Of a DNA stretch of 64,000 bases, positions 60,689 through 64,000 are shown piece by piece (position 1 is the first letter of the stretch; each line of letters begins with the position of its first letter). The stretch covers positions 118,176 to 182,175 of the forward strand of contig NW_022985218.1 of NCBI RefSeq assembly GCF_010093535.1. The letters run 5' to 3'. The DNA is from Lindgomyces ingoldianus. Taxonomy: Eukaryota; Ascomycota; Dothideomycetes; Pleosporales; Lindgomycetaceae. The notes beneath the pieces were generated by a model. The model saw only the letters and a program-made list of their open reading frames with translations. It did not search any database and was not told where the DNA came from. A program made the position numbers and the translations under genes.

Positions 60689-61634
60689 GTCATTGGCAAC
60701 GGTAGGCTGGTGCGGCTCCTTTGCGGGTGACAGGTTTCCTATGACAAATGAATTTATGGCGAAAGACACGCACTAGAACATGGCTATTGTTATGGGTTGT
60801 TTAAAATTGAGCTAAGTACAGCATTGGCGTAACGGCATGTATTCTTAGCCAGAGAATTTACTTAGCGAAGATCAAGGGCAACCACTGCATCGCCAATGCG
60901 AATTTCTTTATATGGAAAGCCGTAAACGATATACTGATTCCACACACAGGTCTGCAGGAAGATATTAAACGTGGTATGCGTAAGACAACATACACTGCTA
61001 AGGCTTGCATTGGAATTACCTTTGTACTTGCTCCTTCCCTACTCCAATGAAACGTCTTAGACAGCAGTATATCTAGTCTAATATCTTACAAACTTTAGTA
61101 TTAAAGATGCCGCGAGTATCTTTAATCAGAAGTCGAGGCTTACAGGCTGCGTTTAAGAGACTAGTACGAAGGTTCTTTCGGTATAGCACTAAGTGTTTAT
61201 TCCCCATTAAACGATATTAGATTTGCAAAGGCAGGAAGAGAGTTCTGTACATGTGCTACGAGGTGTGCAGGAAGCTGAATGTAGAACAAACTACCTATTC
61301 AAGTGTGTCAAAAAAGTGACCTCTAAGATGTGCATGATGGATCTACAGCAGACAGTATGTGGAAAGAAGCTCGGGATCTAAAACTAACATCGAGAGATTC
61401 GGGTAGAGAATCTCAAGGTACGGCAATGGTAGTAACAGTAGTATTTGAAGAAGGCTCTAAAACTTAATTGATAGACAGGCCGTTAATATATCTGTCACGA
61501 ACGACAATTCTCAAGTCACACAAGCACTTTCCGACAAATCCTGGATCTTCACACCTCTATCCCACTTCACGAAACCCCACCAACCCAACCTCTACTCTCG
61601 TTACAATTTCCACCCCTCCCCCTCCTATACCCCC
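60689..61634. other. Convergent intergenic region
   Basis: AT-leaning, no supported gene. Confidence 0.5.
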
Positions 61635-62604
61635 CTACTCTTCGTATGCCATCTTCAAAAACTCTCCCGCCGCCGCATACACATCCGCCCAGCATCTCCT
61701 ATCATCGAAACCCAATCCCAACCCCACCTCCACACACCCAATCCACTCTCTCAACTCCTCAAACCCAGTCTCCAAAAGATATGCTTCAATCCTCGCTTCC
61801 AGTTCACAGTCCCCATCTACATCCCTCAAATGCCACTTCCGACTCCAACGCTCTGATTCCGTAACATTAGTCATGCCCCGCATTCCGCACTCGATGCTTT
61901 CAAGTCGGTTGTCGGGCAGCGAATATAGGGCGGCCATCATGTTGTATTTAGCACAGATGGAGTTCACAGTGTCGAAGTCAGAGAGAAGGTTTGCGGCGAG
62001 GGATTGGCGTGCCGAAGCGGCGGATACGCAGGTAGTACCTGATTCTGCGAGCAAGGTTTGGGAGATAGCGCGTCCCGTGCCAATTGGAGCATTTGCACTG
62101 AAAGCAGTGGCCGGAGTAGTGGATATCGGGGTTTTGGCAAAGAGTTGGAGATGGATGGGTTCAGGGGTATTTGCGAGGTCAGAGAGGAGTGGGACGAAGA
62201 AGAGCTGGTCTTTTAGGATGAGATCGGCGTATAGGACGCTCAGGAGGTAGTCTTTGGGCTACGTCGTTAGTATGTATTAGCCTTAGAGTAGTGAAAGATG
62301 CGGTCATACTAAGATCTGCATCACTCCATCCAAGCTTAGCCTGAGGGTATATAGTAAGCTCATTGGTGTTTCCTCCCACACTGGTGTCCTCGCGCTCGCC
62401 ACCCTCAGAGATGCTGCTGCGGCTGCTGCATGAGGATAGCGGTGGCAGTGCCGCAATGATCGGAACTTCGACGTCGGTGGGAAACGTCAGTATCTTGCCC
62501 GGGAAGTGGTCCGGGAGATGGATATGGCCGTTCCGTGACTCGAGATCCTCGTTGTGAGTGATCTCCTGGTTGCCATAGAGATCGAGAATAGAATCTGAAG
62601 ACAT
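61635..62604 (-). CDS. Hypothetical protein
   Basis: Two exons, 62310-62604 and 61635-62251 (303 residues). A 58-bp intron (GTATGA...ACTAAC...AAAG) joins SDADL to NYLLSVLYADLILKDQLFFV. The N-terminal 110 residues are polar, with a Ser-rich tract (LPPLSSCSSRSSISEGGERE). The C-terminal two thirds are helical, with two cysteines (CVSAASARQSL, NSICAKYN) and an acidic end. I do not recognise the family. The acceptor was chosen because it is the only one nearby that keeps the downstream frame. Confidence 0.6.
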
Positions 62605-63284
62605 GGTGACCGTGTGTTTAGGCTATGAAGATGAAGAGCTGAAGAATTCGGATGGACAACGGGGAGAGCTAAAACAACGCAGGGGTAATGCTTAGATGGC
62701 GCCTACAATCTTGATCGTTGGGGGTTCGCTGAAGAGGAGAAGTTGGGTGTGCGGATAAGATATCAAGGCCAAGGGATGCCAGGTGAATGAAGCTTCAGAA
62801 GGAAGATATACAGGATACCGGGGTCGTGATTTGTTCGCAGAATACTTGGATTTGACTGTGGGCAGAAGGGGACAGAGGAGAGAGACCACAGCTAGTAGGT
62901 GCTGTTTTTATAGAAAATTACAACGCACAATATGTGTGGGGGTCGGAGTGAATGCCATAAGGGAGGGCATCGTTCACGCTTCACCACTGCCACCTGCGTT
63001 GTAAGTCAAGGTGGGTGCAGACAACCTTGGAACGTCCACGCTCCCGCCTGCGCAAACGCCGTGATAAGAGGGAATTCTCAACACCTATTCAGTGGCTGCA
63101 AAAGGCTCTTCGAGAGAAATGGACACGTCCTGGAGGTCAGCAGAACAAGAGTAAGGGATGGACGCCCAGGTAAAAACATATTGCTCCAAACAAGACTTCA
63201 GCTTCCATTCAAGTCACAATTGAGATCAGACGCACTGGGTTCCGATCTGCATAGTCTGATCTCTTCCGTAATAATGTACAATTC
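62605..63284. other. Intergenic, no gene seen
   Basis: Between the hypothetical gene start and the NDUFA8 stop; only short frames. Confidence 0.5.
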
Positions 63285-63907
63285 TCAGTGCGATGCGTAA
63301 ATGTTGCGTTTTCTGATATGCACTGGTTCCTCGCCCTTTGGCGTATCTGGTATCACCTTCTCCAATTTCTGTAACTATTAGGCAACGCTTAAGACAACAT
63401 GATACATCTATACACACCAGCTTATCGAACACGCATTTGTTCAGCTTCCGCTCCGGCGCTCGGCAATTCCATAGCTGTTGGTTATGATTCTCCAAACACT
63501 GCCAGTGACTGCGGAACTCGTCCAAACAGTTCTCGTTGAGGTCCTTAATACTACAACACTAGTTAGCCACAGCTGGACCGCATGACATGACCGTGGGGAC
63601 CTCGTACACGCTCGCAGCGCATCTCGTGACCTTGCGGCCTTCCTTCATGCAATCAAACTCTCCCCGACCGTTTGCCTCGGTCTTGCACATCATGTAGTCA
63701 TCATTATAGGCTTTGCATCGTGCACCAATAAAGAAGGAGGCACTCAAGAGGGGTGCTGAGCTGGCCCCGAGCTCCTTGACTTTAGGGATGTGGTCGGGTA
63801 GAGGGGTCGTATCATAGAGGGCTTGCTGATTGAATCTGCGCTCAATTAGGTCGCGGACGCCGTTCAATAAGCGCGAAATGTAAGTACCTGGGCTGTCGTG
63901 CCGACAT
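63285..63907 (-). CDS. nuo-20.8: NADH:ubiquinone oxidoreductase subunit NDUFA8 (20.8 kDa)
   Basis: Four exons: 63888-63907, 63608-63835, 63418-63550 and 63285-63368, giving 154 residues. It begins MSARQPRFNQQALYD; the 20-nt first exon splices to restore PRFNQQ. GASSAPLLSASFFIGARCKA is nearly invariant in fungal NDUFA8 (PGIV). Paired cysteines with nine-residue spacing occur in CKAYNDDYMMC, CMKEGRKVTRC, CLDEFRSHWQC and CRAPERKLNKC. These twin CX9C motifs form disulfides after Mia40-dependent import into the intermembrane space. The last exon ends RKRNIYASH. It is an accessory subunit of complex I needed for assembly of the membrane arm. Confidence 0.93.
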
Positions 63908-64000
63908 TTTGAGTTTCGTGGGCCAATGGCGGGGAGGGTGCCACCAGTGTGAATTGGTGGTGGGAGCTGGTTCAGAGGTGAAGTCGAGGATGATCGCCAA

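Overview
The window is nuclear DNA of a filamentous ascomycete (Pezizomycotina). The evidence is short GT-AG introns of 45-100 bp with CTAAC/CTAAT-type branch points, degraded HET and ankyrin genes, a 6.3-kb AT-saturated block with the CpA-to-TpA signature of repeat-induced point mutation (RIP), and fungal genes such as Mis6/CENP-I, CRT10, VTC4, YHM2 and a 2EXR protein. A leotiomycete is my guess from the overall gene content; the sequence does not prove it.

Region 1 (1-11.2 kb) is a decayed accessory locus. It holds a broken ankyrin tail, a second broken ankyrin array, the front of a HET-domain gene, a nest of transposons (about 3985-10280), and then a HET-type C-terminal piece. I resolve two hAT transposons in the nest. 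An inner element at 4114-7192 has terminal inverted repeats and a perfect 8-bp target-site duplication, and its relic transposase is on the minus strand. It sits inside an outer hAT element whose relic transposase is on the plus strand. A 280-290 bp MITE-like repeat occurs twice, at 437-716 and 7780-8069; the second copy is unmutated inside AT-saturated DNA, so it arrived late.

Region 2 (11.4-35.9 kb) is spaced-out ordinary genes: a SPATA20/DUF255 thioredoxin-like protein, a secreted CAP/PR-1 protein, a fungal multi-pass membrane protein, the polyphosphate polymerase VTC4, a secreted S41-type peptidase, a CBM18-AA7 FAD oxidase and a 2EXR protein. The intergenic stretches are 0.8-4 kb and I found no convincing genes in them.

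Region 3 (38-64 kb) is gene-dense housekeeping DNA: a mitochondrial GGQ release-factor-like protein divergent from a small serine-palmitoyltransferase-subunit-like protein, a hypothetical gene, CENP-I/Mis6, CRT10, the mitochondrial citrate/oxoglutarate carrier YHM2 beside mitochondrial citrate synthase, a Nrd1/Seb1-type CID-RRM termination factor, CLPTM1, a LOG-family phosphoribohydrolase, a hypothetical gene, and the complex I subunit NDUFA8. Most exon models were spliced by hand. They close in frame and restore family motifs; two genes need GC-AG introns.

Mitochondrial carbon and energy genes recur (citrate synthase, YHM2, NDUFA8, the release-factor-like gene). VTC4 and the ssSPT-like gene belong to phosphate storage and sphingolipid synthesis.
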